Assembly (NCBI GenBank): GCA_028280635.1
Contig: JANQLM010000084.1
Location: 1 to 39,595 of the forward strand
Source: Halieaceae bacterium
GTDB taxonomy: Bacteria; Pseudomonadota; Gammaproteobacteria; Pseudomonadales; Halieaceae
Direction: 5' to 3'
Length of the DNA: 39,595 nt
Below the pieces are notes generated by a model, which searched no databases, was not told where the DNA came from, and saw only the letters and a program-made list of their open reading frames with translations. Positions 15,984 through 28,424 of the stretch are shown in pieces. Every line of letters begins with the position of its first letter. Within the stretch, counting starts at the first letter, position 1. A program made the position numbers and the translations under genes.

Positions 15984-18794
15984 GTGTCTAACGAACACTA
16001 CCTGAACAGCCCATTGGTCCACCGCGACCGGCGCCTGGGCCGGCGCCCCTCCGACTGGGTGGCACAATTTGCCTGTGAGCACGTCAAGCCGTTGATCATC
16101 TGCCGCGGCCCCATCCGCAAGGAGGCCATGGATGTCTTCGAGGAAATGGGGATTACCGGCTACGGCATCCTGCTCTCGGAAAAGGACTCCATCGTCTATC
16201 GCAACGCGCTGGCGCCGGAGCTGCGCCAGCTCACCGACCCGGACCGCGTGCACCGGGTGCCGGATTACACCGGGGCCAACAAGGAAGAACGCACTGCGCG
16301 CATCGAGCAAATCATCGCCATCGCCCACGACAACGGCTACAACTCGGTGTTTGCCGGCTACGGTTTTATGGCGGAAGACGAAAACATGGTTGCCGCCCTG
16401 GAAGCCGCCGGGCTCAATTTCATTGGCCCCTGCTCGCGTACTGTTCACGATGCCGGCCTCAAAGACGAAGCCAAGCGCACCGCGCTGTCCGTCGGCGTCA
16501 GCGTGACGCCCGGCATCGATAACGGCACGGCCCTGGCGTTGCTGAAGAAGCATCCTGATGAGGCTGCCCTGAAGACCCTCTGCCAGGAGCACGGCCTGGA
16601 TGTGCCGGCCCTGGACGATGCCTCCCTGAGCCTCGAGGACAAGGCTGATGAGGTGTTGGCCGCATCCTACCGTGCCCAGATTGATCTCTATACCGTGGAC
16701 GAGCTCTGTGAGGCGCTGACCGAGGCGGTCCAGAAGATGTCCGCTGACTACCCTGAAAACCGGGTGCGGCTGAAAGCCATCAGTGGTGGCGGGGGCAAAG
16801 GCCAGCGCATCCTCGGGATCGGCGAGGCCGATCGTACGGCGGAGATGGTGCGTGAAATCCTCAACGAGGTGAAAACCACCGGCGTTGGCGACAACAAGAA
16901 TGTGCTGGTCGAACTCAATATCGAGACCACCCGGCACCAGGAAATCCAGGTGATCGGCAACGGTGAGTGGACTCTGGCCATGGGCGGTCGGGATTGCTCC
17001 CTGCAGATGCACGAACAGAAGTTGCTGGAAGTGTCTGTCACCCGGGAATCCCTGGTGCGGGCGGCGGAGCAGGCGGAGGCTGCGGGCCTGGATGCAGAGG
17101 CGCGGGTGCTGCGCCAGGACGTCGAGACCCTGGCCGCTATGGAGTCTGAAGCCGAGCGCTTTGGCGAGGCCACCGGGCTAGATTCGGTATCCACCTTCGA
17201 GTGTATTGTCGATCGCGATTCCCACTTCTTCATGGAGATGAACACCCGTATCCAGGTGGAGCATCGGGTGACCGAGCTGTGCTACGCGCTGGAATTCATC
17301 AACCCGGACAACCCGGATGACAGCTTCCTGGTGGAATCCCTGGTGGAGGCCATGGTGCTGCTGGCGGCCCACGGCGAGAGGCTGCCGAAACCCACGCGCG
17401 TGCCGCGCTTCAATGATTCGGTGGAAGCGCGCCTGAACGCCACCAACCAGGCTTTGCAGCCCCATGCCGGCGGTGTGATTGACTACTGGTCGGATGCCAT
17501 CGAAGGGGAGATTCGCGACGACCAGGGGATCAGCCTGCACAACCCTGACACCGACGTGTTCATGAAGTACACCCTGGCCGGCGCCTACGATTCCAATATC
17601 GCGCTGCTGCTGACAGTGGGTGAAACCCGGCTGGAAACCTACCAGAACATGGCGGAAGTGATCCGCCGCACCAGCATGCGCGGCCGGGACCTGGCCACCA
17701 ACCTGGAGTTCCATTACGGCCTGGTGAACTGGTTTATCGGCAACAATATCAATGCCCGACCGACCACGCGTTTTATCGTGCCTTACCTGACGGCGGTGGG
17801 TGAGCTCAAGCAGCAGGCCAACCAGATCGACCTGGTCTATGCCTATGACCAACTCATGCAGCGGGCACAGGCTGCCGCGGACGAGGGCAGCGCGAAGGCC
17901 GTGCGTGAGTGTTTCGAGCGTAAGTACAGCCTGCTGCGGCGGCCGCTGGAAAGGTTGATGGCCGAGCCGCACCTGTTGTCCGGCTGGCTCAGCGTCAATC
18001 GGGACTGCTACACACTGATCGACGGCCGTATTAGTTGGAATGAAAACCCCCTGGAGCTGCTGGCAGACACTTACCACTTCCTCGATATGAACCTGCAGGA
18101 AGGGCAACCCGCCGCGCATATGATCTGGGATCACGACCACGAGCTGCTGCAGGCGGGCATCGATTTCTACAACGAGCTCAACAATCGCCTTGATGTCGAG
18201 GACTGGATCGAGCTGGATAGCCTGCTGCAGGAGGGCCCGGCGCCGGAGGGCTTTGGCGCAGAGCTGTGGACCTCGGTGCGGGCGTCTCATGAAGGCTTCC
18301 AGGCTGGACTGGACATCATCGCCGTGTTGCCGGCCATTGCCGAGGCTTCAGATTTCTATGCCCTCAAGGTCAATCCGGACCTGACCCTGCACATCCCGGA
18401 GCGGCTCACGGAGTCCGAGCTGCAGGAACGCATGGCCAAGGTGCTGGTGCCGCCCCCGGTCGCCAAGAGTGACGAGATCCTGGCGGAGAGCGGCGGCATG
18501 TTCTATTCCCGGGAGACCCCCGAACACGATCCCTATGTGGTTGAGGGCAGCCACTTCGAGGAGGGAGACCCTCTCTATATCGTCGAAGTGATGAAGATGT
18601 TCAATAAAGTTTATGCCCCGTTCTCCGGTACCATTGAGAAGGTGCTGGTGGACGAAGACGGCATCATCATCAGCAAGGGCCAGCCCCTGTACAAGATCAC
18701 CCCTGACGAGGTGATCGTCGAGGAGTCCGAGGAAGACAGGCGAGCCCGCCGCCGGGCCGCCACCGACGCCTTCCTGGGGACTCTCGCCCGATAA
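15984..18794 (+). CDS. Divergent biotin carboxylase with C-terminal biotin carrier domain
   Basis: A 936-residue fusion. Biotin carboxylase motifs are present in order: an N-domain with ICRGPIRKEA, the glycine-rich GGGGKGQR (about 268-275), RDCSLQMHEQK and MEMNTRIQVEH. The C-terminus has a biotinyl domain with EVMKM, where Lys871 is the biotinylation site. It departs from the usual family: about 60 extra residues lie before the glycine-rich loop, about 20 more before the STFE segment, and Ser517 seems to stand where Escherichia coli AccC has catalytic Arg338 (alignment by eye). GTG 15984 follows AAGGAAG. With the preceding carboxyltransferase it should form a two-subunit acyl-CoA carboxylase feeding the mutase pathway. 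Confidence 0.85.
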   Translation: MSNEHYLNSPLVHRDRRLGRRPSDWVAQFACEHVKPLIICRGPIRKEAMDVFEEMGITGYGILLSEKDSIVYRNALAPELRQLTDPDRVHRVPDYTGANKEERTARIEQIIAIAHDNGYNSVFAGYGFMAEDENMVAALEAAGLNFIGPCSRTVHDAGLKDEAKRTALSVGVSVTPGIDNGTALALLKKHPDEAALKTLCQEHGLDVPALDDASLSLEDKADEVLAASYRAQIDLYTVDELCEALTEAVQKMSADYPENRVRLKAISGGGGKGQRILGIGEADRTAEMVREILNEVKTTGVGDNKNVLVELNIETTRHQEIQVIGNGEWTLAMGGRDCSLQMHEQKLLEVSVTRESLVRAAEQAEAAGLDAEARVLRQDVETLAAMESEAERFGEATGLDSVSTFECIVDRDSHFFMEMNTRIQVEHRVTELCYALEFINPDNPDDSFLVESLVEAMVLLAAHGERLPKPTRVPRFNDSVEARLNATNQALQPHAGGVIDYWSDAIEGEIRDDQGISLHNPDTDVFMKYTLAGAYDSNIALLLTVGETRLETYQNMAEVIRRTSMRGRDLATNLEFHYGLVNWFIGNNINARPTTRFIVPYLTAVGELKQQANQIDLVYAYDQLMQRAQAAADEGSAKAVRECFERKYSLLRRPLERLMAEPHLLSGWLSVNRDCYTLIDGRISWNENPLELLADTYHFLDMNLQEGQPAAHMIWDHDHELLQAGIDFYNELNNRLDVEDWIELDSLLQEGPAPEGFGAELWTSVRASHEGFQAGLDIIAVLPAIAEASDFYALKVNPDLTLHIPERLTESELQERMAKVLVPPPVAKSDEILAESGGMFYSRETPEHDPYVVEGSHFEEGDPLYIVEVMKMFNKVYAPFSGTIEKVLVDEDGIIISKGQPLYKITPDEVIVEESEEDRRARRRAATDAFLGTLAR

Positions 18795-18814
18795 CAGACC
18801 GGTAAACACCGAAA

Positions 18815-18831
18815 GGGCCGGCTTGCGGCCC
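18815..18831. other. Intra-operon hairpin before the epimerase
   Basis: GGGCCG-GCTTG-CGGCCC is a perfect 6-bp stem in the 59-base gap between the biotin carboxylase and epimerase genes. No T run follows, so it is not a terminator. It could stabilise the mRNA or mark a processing point that sets subunit ratios. Confidence 0.4.
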
Positions 18832-18853
18832 GTGCATAGTAGACGAGGAAAGC

Positions 18854-19264
18854 ATGATCACCGCACTGGACCATATCGCCGTTGCCGTTCCCGACCTGGA
18901 AAAGTCCATCAAGCGCTTCCTGGAAGACTTCGGCCTGGAATTCGAGGGCACGGAGGAGGTCGAAGCCGCCAAGACCACGACCGCCTTCTTCCCGCTGCCG
19001 CCCACCAGCATCGAGCTGATACACCCGCTGCGCGGTGAGGGGCCGGTGGCGAAATACCTGGAGAAGCGCGGCGGTGGTCTGCATCACCTGTGTTTCCGCT
19101 CCGACAACATCCACGAGGACGTCGAGCGCCTCAAGGCCAGGGGCTACCAGTTCCTGGCCGACGAACCGGCGCCGGGCGCGCACGGTTCCCTGACCATATT
19201 CATTCACCCCAGGAGCTGCGACGGTGTGCTGATCGAACTGAACCAGCCGGGTGACGAGCACTGA
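18854..19264 (+). CDS. mce: Methylmalonyl-CoA epimerase
   Basis: A 136-residue glyoxalase-fold enzyme that interconverts (S)- and (R)-methylmalonyl-CoA, the step between propionyl-CoA carboxylation and the mutase. The N-terminus LDHIAVAVPDLEKS carries metal ligand His7. His77/His78 in GGGLHHLCFR and the glutamate in LIELNQ near the C-terminus are the other expected metal or catalytic residues. Length is typical. ATG 18854 is preceded by GAGGAAA. Its place between carboxylase and mutase genes strongly supports the assignment over other glyoxalase-fold enzymes. Confidence 0.95.
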   Translation: MITALDHIAVAVPDLEKSIKRFLEDFGLEFEGTEEVEAAKTTTAFFPLPPTSIELIHPLRGEGPVAKYLEKRGGGLHHLCFRSDNIHEDVERLKARGYQFLADEPAPGAHGSLTIFIHPRSCDGVLIELNQPGDEH

Positions 19265-19276
19265 GGAGAGCAAGCG

Positions 19277-21442
19277 ATGAGCGACGACCCGATCTATGAC
19301 AAGGACGCCGCGACACCCGAACACTGGGAGGCGCTGGCCACCAAGCAGATGAAGGGGCTCACCCCCGACGAGCTTACCTGGATTACCCCCGAGGAAATTC
19401 GCCTGCGCTGCCTGTACACGGCCGAGGACGTGGCAGGCCTTCCCTATACCAACACCATGCCGGGTATGTCGCCGTACGTTCGCGGTCCGCAGGCCACCAT
19501 GTATGCAGGCCGTCCCTGGACGATCCGTCAGTACGCCGGTTTTTCCACCGCGGAAGAGTCCAACGCCTTCTACCGTAAGGCTCTGGCCGCGGGTGGGCAG
19601 GGCATTTCGGTGGCTTTCGACCTCGCCACCCACCGGGGCTACGACTCCGACCACCCGCGGGTAGCCGGGGACGTGGGCAAGGCCGGTGTGGCTGTCGATT
19701 CCATCGAAGACATGAAAATCCTGTTCGACGGCATACCGCTGGACAAGGTGTCGGTGTCCATGACCATGAACGGCGCGGTGTTGCCGGTACTGGCGGGCTA
19801 CATCGTTGCCGCTGAAGAGCAGGGAGTCAGCCAGGACCAGCTCTCGGGCACGATCCAGAATGACATCCTCAAGGAATTCATGGTCCGCAACACCTATATC
19901 TACCCGCCGGCACCCAGCATGCGCATTATCGGCGACATCATTGCCTATTGCTCAGAGCACATGCCGCGCTTCAACACCATCTCGATTTCCGGTTATCACA
20001 TCCAGGAAGCGGGAGCCAACGCGGCGCTGGAGCTGGCTTACACCCTGGCGGACGGCAAGGAGTACATCCGCACGGCGATCTCGGCGGGCCTGGATATCGA
20101 CCAGTTTGCACCGCGCCTGTCGTTCTTCTGGGGCATCGGCATGAACTTCTACCTGGAGATCGCCAAGATGCGCGCCGCGCGCATGCTGTGGGCGCGGATC
20201 GTCTCCGAGTTCAACCCCCAGAATCCCAAGAGCTCCATGCTGCGCACCCACAGCCAGACCTCCGGCTGGTCGCTCACCGAACAGGACCCCTACAACAATG
20301 TGGTGCGCACCACCATCGAGGCCATGGCGGCGGTTTTTGGCGGCACCCAGTCACTGCATACCAACGCCCTCGATGAGGCGATTGCGCTGCCCAGCGAGTT
20401 CGCCGCGCGTATTGCCCGCAACACCCAGCTAATCATCCAGGAAGAGACCGGCATTACCCAGGTGGTGGACCCCTGGGGCGGTTCCTACATGATGGAAAGC
20501 CTCACCAATGACATCGCCGACAAGGCCTGGGAGCTGATCGAGGAGATAGAGAACGAGGGCGGCATGGCCAAGGCCATCGAGAGTGGCCTGCCCAAGCTGC
20601 GCATCGAGGAGGCGGCCGCGGCCAAGCAGGCGCGTATCGACCGTGGCGAAGATGTTATCGTCGGTGTCAACAAGTACAGGCTGGACCATGAAGACCCGGT
20701 CGATATCCTGGAAATCGAGACCGAAGCCGTGCGTGAATCCCAGCTCAAGCGGCTGGCGGAGATTCGAGCGGCGCGCGACCAGGTGGCGGTAGACGATATA
20801 CTGGCGCAGATAACCCGGGTCGCAGGGGGCGAAGAGGGCAATCTGCTGGCTCTGTCTGTCGAGGCCATTCGCCGCCGCGCCACGGTAGGGGAGATCTCTG
20901 ACGCCATGGAAAAAGAATTCGGTCGCTTCAATGCCAGTGCCCAGACCGTGTCAGGCGTCTACGGCGCTGCCTTCCAAGAAGACGACAGCTGGAAGGAGAT
21001 CTCCGGCGACATCGATGCCTTTGTCGAGCAGCACGGGCGGCGGCCGCGCATGCTGGTCTGCAAGATGGGCCAGGACGGCCACGATCGCGGTGCCAAGGTA
21101 GTCGCCACTGCCTTCGCCGATGTCGGCTTCGATATCGACCTGTCGCCGATGTTCTCCACCCCGGAAGAAGTCGCTCGCCAGGCTATCGAAAACGATGTGC
21201 ACGCGGTCGGCGCCTCATCCCTGGCGGCGGGTCACAAGACCCTGGTGCCGCAGCTTGTGGAAGAACTGCGCAAGCAGGGTGGTGACGAAATCATTGTCAT
21301 TGCCGGTGGTGTGATCCCCCGCCAGGACTACGACGTGCTCTATGAGGCCGGCGTGAAGTGCATTTTTGGCCCCGGCACCCCGATTCCACAATCTGCCCGG
21401 GAAGTGCTCAACGCCATCAACTCCGCCAGCGCGGGTGGCTGA
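19277..21442 (+). CDS. Methylmalonyl-CoA mutase (single-chain, B12-dependent)
   Basis: A 721-residue adenosylcobalamin enzyme that turns (R)-methylmalonyl-CoA into succinyl-CoA. The TIM-barrel domain includes [27 protein letters not shown] and the [10 protein letters not shown] segment with the active-site His. The C-terminal domain holds the base-off cobalamin motif DGHDRG (Asp600, His602, Gly605). Catalytic and B12 domains are on one chain, as in the mitochondrial enzyme and Escherichia coli Sbm. Sequence around the substrate pocket looks like a true methylmalonyl-CoA mutase rather than an isobutyryl- or ethylmalonyl-CoA mutase. AGGAGAG precedes the ATG. It overlaps meaB by 8 bases. Confidence 0.96.
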   Translation: MSDDPIYDKDAATPEHWEALATKQMKGLTPDELTWITPEEIRLRCLYTAEDVAGLPYTNTMPGMSPYVRGPQATMYAGRPWTIRQYAGFSTAEESNAFYRKALAAGGQGISVAFDLATHRGYDSDHPRVAGDVGKAGVAVDSIEDMKILFDGIPLDKVSVSMTMNGAVLPVLAGYIVAAEEQGVSQDQLSGTIQNDILKEFMVRNTYIYPPAPSMRIIGDIIAYCSEHMPRFNTISISGYHIQEAGANAALELAYTLADGKEYIRTAISAGLDIDQFAPRLSFFWGIGMNFYLEIAKMRAARMLWARIVSEFNPQNPKSSMLRTHSQTSGWSLTEQDPYNNVVRTTIEAMAAVFGGTQSLHTNALDEAIALPSEFAARIARNTQLIIQEETGITQVVDPWGGSYMMESLTNDIADKAWELIEEIENEGGMAKAIESGLPKLRIEEAAAAKQARIDRGEDVIVGVNKYRLDHEDPVDILEIETEAVRESQLKRLAEIRAARDQVAVDDILAQITRVAGGEEGNLLALSVEAIRRRATVGEISDAMEKEFGRFNASAQTVSGVYGAAFQEDDSWKEISGDIDAFVEQHGRRPRMLVCKMGQDGHDRGAKVVATAFADVGFDIDLSPMFSTPEEVARQAIENDVHAVGASSLAAGHKTLVPQLVEELRKQGGDEIIVIAGGVIPRQDYDVLYEAGVKCIFGPGTPIPQSAREVLNAINSASAGG

Positions 21443-22394
21443 TTTCGACCTGGCCGCGCTGCGCGACGGCAACCGTCGCGCCCTGGCCAAGGCCATTACC
21501 GTCGTCGAGAGCAGTCGCGATGACGACCGCGAGCGCGCCCAACAGATTCTTGAGCAGTGCCTGCCTCACACCGGCAACAGCATTCGGCTGGGGATCACCG
21601 GCATCCCCGGGGTGGGCAAGTCCACGTTCATCGAGGCCTTCGGCTTGTACCTGCTGGAGCAGGGCAAGCGAGTGGCGGTGCTGGCGGTGGATCCCAGTTC
21701 GCCCATCGCCGGTGGCAGCATCCTTGGCGACAAGACCCGGATGGAAGAACTGTCACGCCGGGAGGAGGCGTTTATCCGCCCGTCTCCCGCGGCGGGCGCC
21801 CTTGGCGGAGTAGCCCAGAAAACCCGTGAAACCATGTTGCTGTGTGAAGCGGCGGGTTACGACGTGATCCTGGTGGAAACCGTCGGGGTGGGACAGTCTG
21901 AATACCAGGTGGCCGGCATGGTCGATTTTTTCATGGTGCTGATGCTGCCCAATGCCGGCGACGAGCTGCAGGGGATCAAAAAAGGCATTATGGAGCTGGC
22001 GGACGCCCTGGTGATCAACAAAGCTGACGGCGACAGCCTCAAGCTGGCCGAGCAAACCCGGCGCCACTACAGCGCCGCCCTGGGCCTGTTGCGTCATGCG
22101 CCGCACTGGGAGCCGCGGGTGACGACCTGTTCCTCCATCGAGGGCGCGGGCATTGCCGATGTCTGGGAAATGATTGCTGACTTCGAACAGGCAAGCCGCG
22201 ACTGCGGTGCCTTCTCGTTCCGCCGCGACAGCCAGGCGCGCGACTGGATGCACCAGCTAATCGGCGAAATGCTCAAGGCCAGGCTGAAGAACAACCCGGA
22301 GGCCCAGGCGCTGCTGCCGGTGCTCGAGGCCCGCGTCCTGGCCCGGGAGTTAACGCCTTATTCCGCCGCGTCCCAGGTGCTGGACTGCCTGTGA
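21435..22394 (+). CDS. meaB: Methylmalonyl-CoA mutase-associated GTPase MeaB
   Basis: A 319-residue G3E-family P-loop GTPase that guards loading of adenosylcobalamin into the mutase and helps eject damaged cofactor. Walker A is GIPGVGKST (residues 56-64). [22 protein letters not shown] is the family switch segment (shown in part), [10 protein letters not shown] the magnesium-binding region, and NKADGDS the guanine-specificity motif. GTG 21435 is chosen because it starts the usual protein and overlaps the mutase stop, indicating translational coupling; a longer frame from 21366 lies entirely inside the mutase gene. Also called ArgK/YgfD in older annotations. Confidence 0.94.
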   Translation: MADFDLAALRDGNRRALAKAITVVESSRDDDRERAQQILEQCLPHTGNSIRLGITGIPGVGKSTFIEAFGLYLLEQGKRVAVLAVDPSSPIAGGSILGDKTRMEELSRREEAFIRPSPAAGALGGVAQKTRETMLLCEAAGYDVILVETVGVGQSEYQVAGMVDFFMVLMLPNAGDELQGIKKGIMELADALVINKADGDSLKLAEQTRRHYSAALGLLRHAPHWEPRVTTCSSIEGAGIADVWEMIADFEQASRDCGAFSFRRDSQARDWMHQLIGEMLKARLKNNPEAQALLPVLEARVLARELTPYSAASQVLDCL

Positions 22395-22401
22395 GCGGTA
22401 C

Positions 22402-22722
22402 ATGCGATTCATTCCCCTCGACAAGCTCATCAATCTCCACGACGGCTATCGGCGTGAGTTCCGCATCGAATACCAGCGGCTTCTGCTGATCCAACATGAG
22501 GGTGAACGCCATATCGTCGAGGCCTTGTGTCCGCACCTGGACCATCCGCTGATGGAAGCCTGGCTCGAGGGCGGCGAGCTGCTGTGCCCACTGCACGGCT
22601 ACCGCTTCTCGCTGCTCACCGGGCGCCTGATTGAAGCCACCCGCGAAGACTGCCGACCCCTGCGCGTCTGGCCGGTCGCCTACGAGGGCCCAGATGTCGG
22701 CATCAGCTGGGCGGACAGTTAG
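22402..22722 (+). CDS. Small Rieske [2Fe-2S] protein
   Basis: A 106-residue protein with a complete Rieske cluster site: CPHLDH (Cys43, His45) and, 16 residues on, CPLH (Cys62, His65). It has no membrane helix, no signal peptide and no catalytic domain, so it resembles Rieske-type ferredoxins such as those of oxygenase systems. It starts 7 bases after meaB and is the last gene of the operon. An electron-transfer role is inferred. The partner is unknown: the P450 18 kb upstream, or reduction of cobalamin for the mutase, are two guesses without direct support. Confidence 0.88.
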   Translation: MRFIPLDKLINLHDGYRREFRIEYQRLLLIQHEGERHIVEALCPHLDHPLMEAWLEGGELLCPLHGYRFSLLTGRLIEATREDCRPLRVWPVAYEGPDVGISWADS

Positions 22723-22799
22723 TTAAGCCGGTCTGGTTTACCACCAATCCGCACGCGCGACACACCCAGTTCGCGCCCGACCTACGAAGCTCAGCCAAG

Positions 22800-22824
22800 C
22801 AAAACGCTATCGACTGGAAGCGTC
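22800..22824 (-). terminator. Weak candidate terminator for the roxA-GNAT operon
   Basis: On the minus strand ACGCT and AGCGT (22823-22804) form a 5-bp stem with a 10-base loop, followed by TTTT. It lies just past the end of the GNAT gene. The short stem makes this uncertain. Confidence 0.25.
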
Positions 22825-22826
22825 AG

Positions 22827-23736
22827 TCAGATGGTGAGCTGCCTGAGCCTGGGGTCGCGTTCGCCCCAGCGCCACAGGTTATCGAAGCCATCCACGAATT
22901 TCTTTGCCGAAGCCCGCGAGTCGGGTTCGTAAAAGCCGTCGCGACTGCGTTCGTCGGGATTGTAGACCACGCCATCGGAATCTCGCACCACGTAGGTGGC
23001 TTCCGGCAGTTCCGGGTGCTCGGCCAACACCCGTATTGCTATCGTCGAAGACAATCGCCGGGCCAGCTGCAGTAGCCGGTGGCCGCGGCTGACCAGCGGG
23101 CGGGGGTCACTGATCAGGATACGAATGTCACTGTAGCGCCCGCTGCGCGCCAGGGCTGATACGGCGTCGGCAAAGTCCTCTTTGTCGAAAACCTCGTGGT
23201 CCAGGGCGTAGCTGTAGATGCGGAGGTTGCGGCTGGCAGTGCGCGCCAGTGTCAGCGCCAGGGTGGCAAAAGGTTCCGGATACTGAACTCCGGTGATGAA
23301 ACTGCTGGCACCGCCGTAGTCGATGTGCATTTCCATTGCGGTGTGGGCGATACCGGCTTCGTCGAAGGGCTCGCCGTAGGGCGCAAATCCCGCATCCTCG
23401 TAAAACCCGTTGGCGTGGCTCTGGGCGTGCAGGTAAAGGCGCAGCATGCCACGGTCGCGGGCGTAGCGGACGATATAATCCAGCAGCGCCCGACCCAGAC
23501 CCTTGCCACGATGCTCCGGCAGCACCGCCATGCGGCCGATCTTGCCGTCGGGCAACAGGCGACCACAGCCCAGGGCGATGTACCTGTCAGTAATCAGGAA
23601 ATGAGTGGCGGTTTCGTCGCTGTCGTCATGCTCTATGTCTACCGGCACGCCCTGTTCCTCAATGAACACCTTGTCGCGTATCGAGCGCAGGGTCTCCAGG
23701 TTGAGATTCCAGCTCACCACTTCAATCTGTGTATCC

Positions 23737-23744
<8 letters not shown>
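22827..23744 (-). CDS. GNAT acetyltransferase fused to a C-terminal domain of unknown function
   Basis: A 305-residue two-domain protein. Residues about 1-150 are a GNAT fold of the ElaA-like kind, with RDKVFIEEQGVP near the start and the acetyl-CoA loop RGKGLG (79-84). Residues about 160-305 form a second domain with DYGGASSF, LRIYSYALD, a segment ILISDPRPLVSRGHRLLQLA and VRDSDGVVYNP. This C-terminal half recurs after GNAT domains in Pseudomonas and relatives and resembles a phospholipase D-like fold without obvious HKD residues. ATG 23744 overlaps the roxA end by 8 bases and gives the better start than the longer frame. The acetylated substrate is unknown. Confidence 0.8.
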
Positions 23745-26189
<2,445 letters not shown>

Positions 26190-26260
26190 TTACTTGACTG
26201 CAGGGTTGTTATTGGCTCAGCGGCTGCGAAAGCGACGCAGGGCGCGGGAAATCGGCGATT

Positions 26261-26890
26261 TTACACCGATCCCAGTTGCCGCGACAGTTCGTGGGCGACC
26301 TGCAGCAGCTTGCGGCGCTGGGTCAGCAGGCGCCAGCGCCGCCCGCCCAACTGGCGCCACAGCACCGCCGAGCGGATACCGGCCAGCAGCAGCGCGCGGA
26401 TGAGGTCCGCGTTGGCGGGATCCTGCAACTGCTGGGCGCTGCCGGTGACCTTGATGCGGTATTTGAAGGTACTGATCGTATCCTGGTAGATGCCGGACAG
26501 GCTGTGGCAGATTTCCTGCACGTGGTTGCTGAAGTGCTCGGCGCGGAACTGGGTGTGTTCCAGCCGCGAGCGCATAACAGCGGCCATGTCCGGGTTGGCC
26601 GAGAACTGCCTTTCAAGATGCAACATTCCAAACACGTAGCGCATCATGTCGCGGCCGTCCGGTTGGTCTCGGCTGGCGAGCAGGGCGGCGAGGTTATGCA
26701 GTCCCAGTTTCATGTTGCGCACCCCGCCGTAGACATCTTCCACGGTGTCGGCATCGAACTTGAACAGGCTGGACACCATCGGCGTCAGGAATTCTTCCGG
26801 GTAACTCCCCGTGCGGGAAATCTGGTCGACCAGGCGGGCCACTTGCACCACGCCGGCCAGCGCCAGCACCTGGTCCTCATGGTGCTTCAC
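26261..26890 (-). CDS. hflD: High frequency lysogenization protein HflD homologue
   Basis: A 209-residue all-helical, membrane-associated protein. The N-terminus [22 protein letters not shown] and [13 protein letters not shown] match HflD of Escherichia coli, which binds phage lambda CII and affects lysogeny; its normal bacterial role is not settled. GTG 26890 overlaps the mnmA stop by 4 bases, so the two are translated together, and it gives the conserved start. The mnmA-hflD-purB order is the usual gammaproteobacterial arrangement and supports the call. Confidence 0.92.
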   Translation of the reverse strand: MKHHEDQVLALAGVVQVARLVDQISRTGSYPEEFLTPMVSSLFKFDADTVEDVYGGVRNMKLGLHNLAALLASRDQPDGRDMMRYVFGMLHLERQFSANPDMAAVMRSRLEHTQFRAEHFSNHVQEICHSLSGIYQDTISTFKYRIKVTGSAQQLQDPANADLIRALLLAGIRSAVLWRQLGGRRWRLLTQRRKLLQVAHELSRQLGSV

Positions 26891-27978
26891 GCGGCGCGCT
26901 CGATGACGCCACCGCCGAGGCAGTGATCGCCGTCGTAAAACACCACGGACTGGCCCGGCGTGATGGCCCGCTGCGGTGTGTCAAATTCCACCCGGTAGCC
27001 GCCACCGTCGCGGTGCAGGGTGCAGGCCTGGTCGGGCTGCCGGTAGCGCGTTTTGGCGCTGCAGCGCAGAGGTAGCTGCGGCGCATCGCCCGCCACCCAG
27101 TAGATGTCCCCGGTCGCCAGGCTGGACTTCAGCAGGGCGGGGTGGTTGTGCCCCTGGGCCACCAGCAGCCGGTTGTGTTCCAGGTCCTTGCCCACCACGT
27201 ACCAGGGGTCGTGGCTGTGGCCGGATAGGCCGCCGATCCCCAGGCCCTGGCGCTGGCCGATGGTGTGGTACATCAGCCCCGAGTGTTCACCGAGCTCATT
27301 TCCCTCCAGGTCGAAGATCGCGCCTGGCTGGGCGGGAATATATTGCTGCAGGAAGTCCTTGAAGCGGCGCTCGCCGATAAAGCAGATGCCGGTGCTGTCC
27401 TTCTTGTCGTGGGTTTCCAGATCGTGCGCACGCGCCAGCTCGCGCACCTCGGATTTCTCGATCTCGCCCACCGGGAACAGGGTGCGGGCCAGTTCTTCAT
27501 GGCCCACGGCATGCAGGAAATAGCTCTGGTCCTTGCCCGGGTCCAGCCCTTTCAACAGGCAGGCCCGGCCATCCTCATCACCGCGTCGCGCGTAGTGGCC
27601 GGTGGCAATCAGGTCGGCACCGAGTATCAGCGCGTATTCCAGGAAGGCTTTGAACTTGATCTCGCGGTTGCAGAGGATGTCCGGATTGGGTGTGCGTCCG
27701 GCCCGGTACTCGGCGAGAAAGTGTTCAAAGACGTTATCCCAGTACTCGGCCGCGAAATTGGCGCTGTGCAGGTGGATTCCGAGTCGGTCAGCCACGGCCT
27801 GAGCGTCCGCCAGGTCCTCTTTCGCGGTGCAGTACTCGGTGCCGTCGTCTTCCTCCCAGTTCTTCATGAACAGGCCTTCCACGGCATAACCCTGCTCCTT
27901 GAGAAGCAGCGCTGCCACGGATGAATCGACACCGCCGGACATGCCGACGATGACTTTACTGTGCTGTCTGGAAGTCAT
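26887..27978 (-). CDS. mnmA: tRNA-specific 2-thiouridylase MnmA
   Basis: A 363-residue enzyme that adds sulfur to U34 of tRNAs for Lys, Glu and Gln, taking it from the Tus relay or another persulfide donor. The PP-loop is SGGVDSS (14-20). The two catalytic cysteines are Cys103 in [11 protein letters not shown] and Cys199 in [10 protein letters not shown], at the positions known from Escherichia coli. [13 protein letters not shown] lies in the central domain, and a C-terminal beta domain follows. ATG 27978 overlaps the NUDIX stop by 4 bases (ATGA). Confidence 0.97.
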   Translation of the reverse strand: MTSRQHSKVIVGMSGGVDSSVAALLLKEQGYAVEGLFMKNWEEDDGTEYCTAKEDLADAQAVADRLGIHLHSANFAAEYWDNVFEHFLAEYRAGRTPNPDILCNREIKFKAFLEYALILGADLIATGHYARRGDEDGRACLLKGLDPGKDQSYFLHAVGHEELARTLFPVGEIEKSEVRELARAHDLETHDKKDSTGICFIGERRFKDFLQQYIPAQPGAIFDLEGNELGEHSGLMYHTIGQRQGLGIGGLSGHSHDPWYVVGKDLEHNRLLVAQGHNHPALLKSSLATGDIYWVAGDAPQLPLRCSAKTRYRQPDQACTLHRDGGGYRVEFDTPQRAITPGQSVVFYDGDHCLGGGVIERAA

Positions 27979-28424
27979 GCGGTGTAATAAACAAGGTTCA
28001 GTGGCCAGTGCCGGCCAGCCAGGTATTGCTCGACGCTGGCCATGACCAGCGGGCTGCGCATTCTACCAGACTCCCGGCGCATTTCCTCAGGGGTGAGCCA
28101 CAGCGTGCGGATGATCTCCCTGTCCAGGTGGGCCCCGGCGACCTCCCTGAGCAGCCGTGCGCTGAAGGTGGTGCGCAGGTAGGTCACGCCGTTGGCGGGG
28201 GAGGTATACTGGGCGACGCCCAGCACGGACACCAGTTCGACTTCGCAACCGGTTTCTTCCAGGGTTTCTCGTCTAGCGGCGTCAAACAGCGATTCGCCGG
28301 CGTCCAGGTGGCCGGCGGGCTGGTTCAGCACGATGCCCTCATCGGCACGCTCTTCGACCAACAGGAAGCGTCCCTCACGCTCCACCACGGTGGCCACGGT
28401 CACGTGCGCATACCAGCCGTTCAC
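27975..28424 (-). CDS. nudJ: NUDIX hydrolase, NudJ-like phosphatase
   Basis: A 149-residue NUDIX enzyme. The full Nudix box spans residues 38-60 (GHLDAGE, then [10 protein letters not shown]) and supplies the metal-binding glutamates. The N-terminus [20 protein letters not shown] and the position just before mnmA both match NudJ, which hydrolyses nucleoside di- and triphosphates and the thiamin precursor HMP-PP. GTG 28424 overlaps the rluE stop by 4 bases. The physiological substrate cannot be decided from sequence. Confidence 0.88.
   Translation of the reverse strand: MNGWYAHVTVATVVEREGRFLLVEERADEGIVLNQPAGHLDAGESLFDAARRETLEETGCEVELVSVLGVAQYTSPANGVTYLRTTFSARLLREVAGAHLDREIIRTLWLTPEEMRRESGRMRSPLVMASVEQYLAGRHWPLNLVYYTA

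Noticed and set aside
26249-26261. AAATCG-G-CGATTT palindrome at the end of hflD
   Set aside because: Very short loop, no T run, and overlaps the stop codon of hflD. Probably chance.
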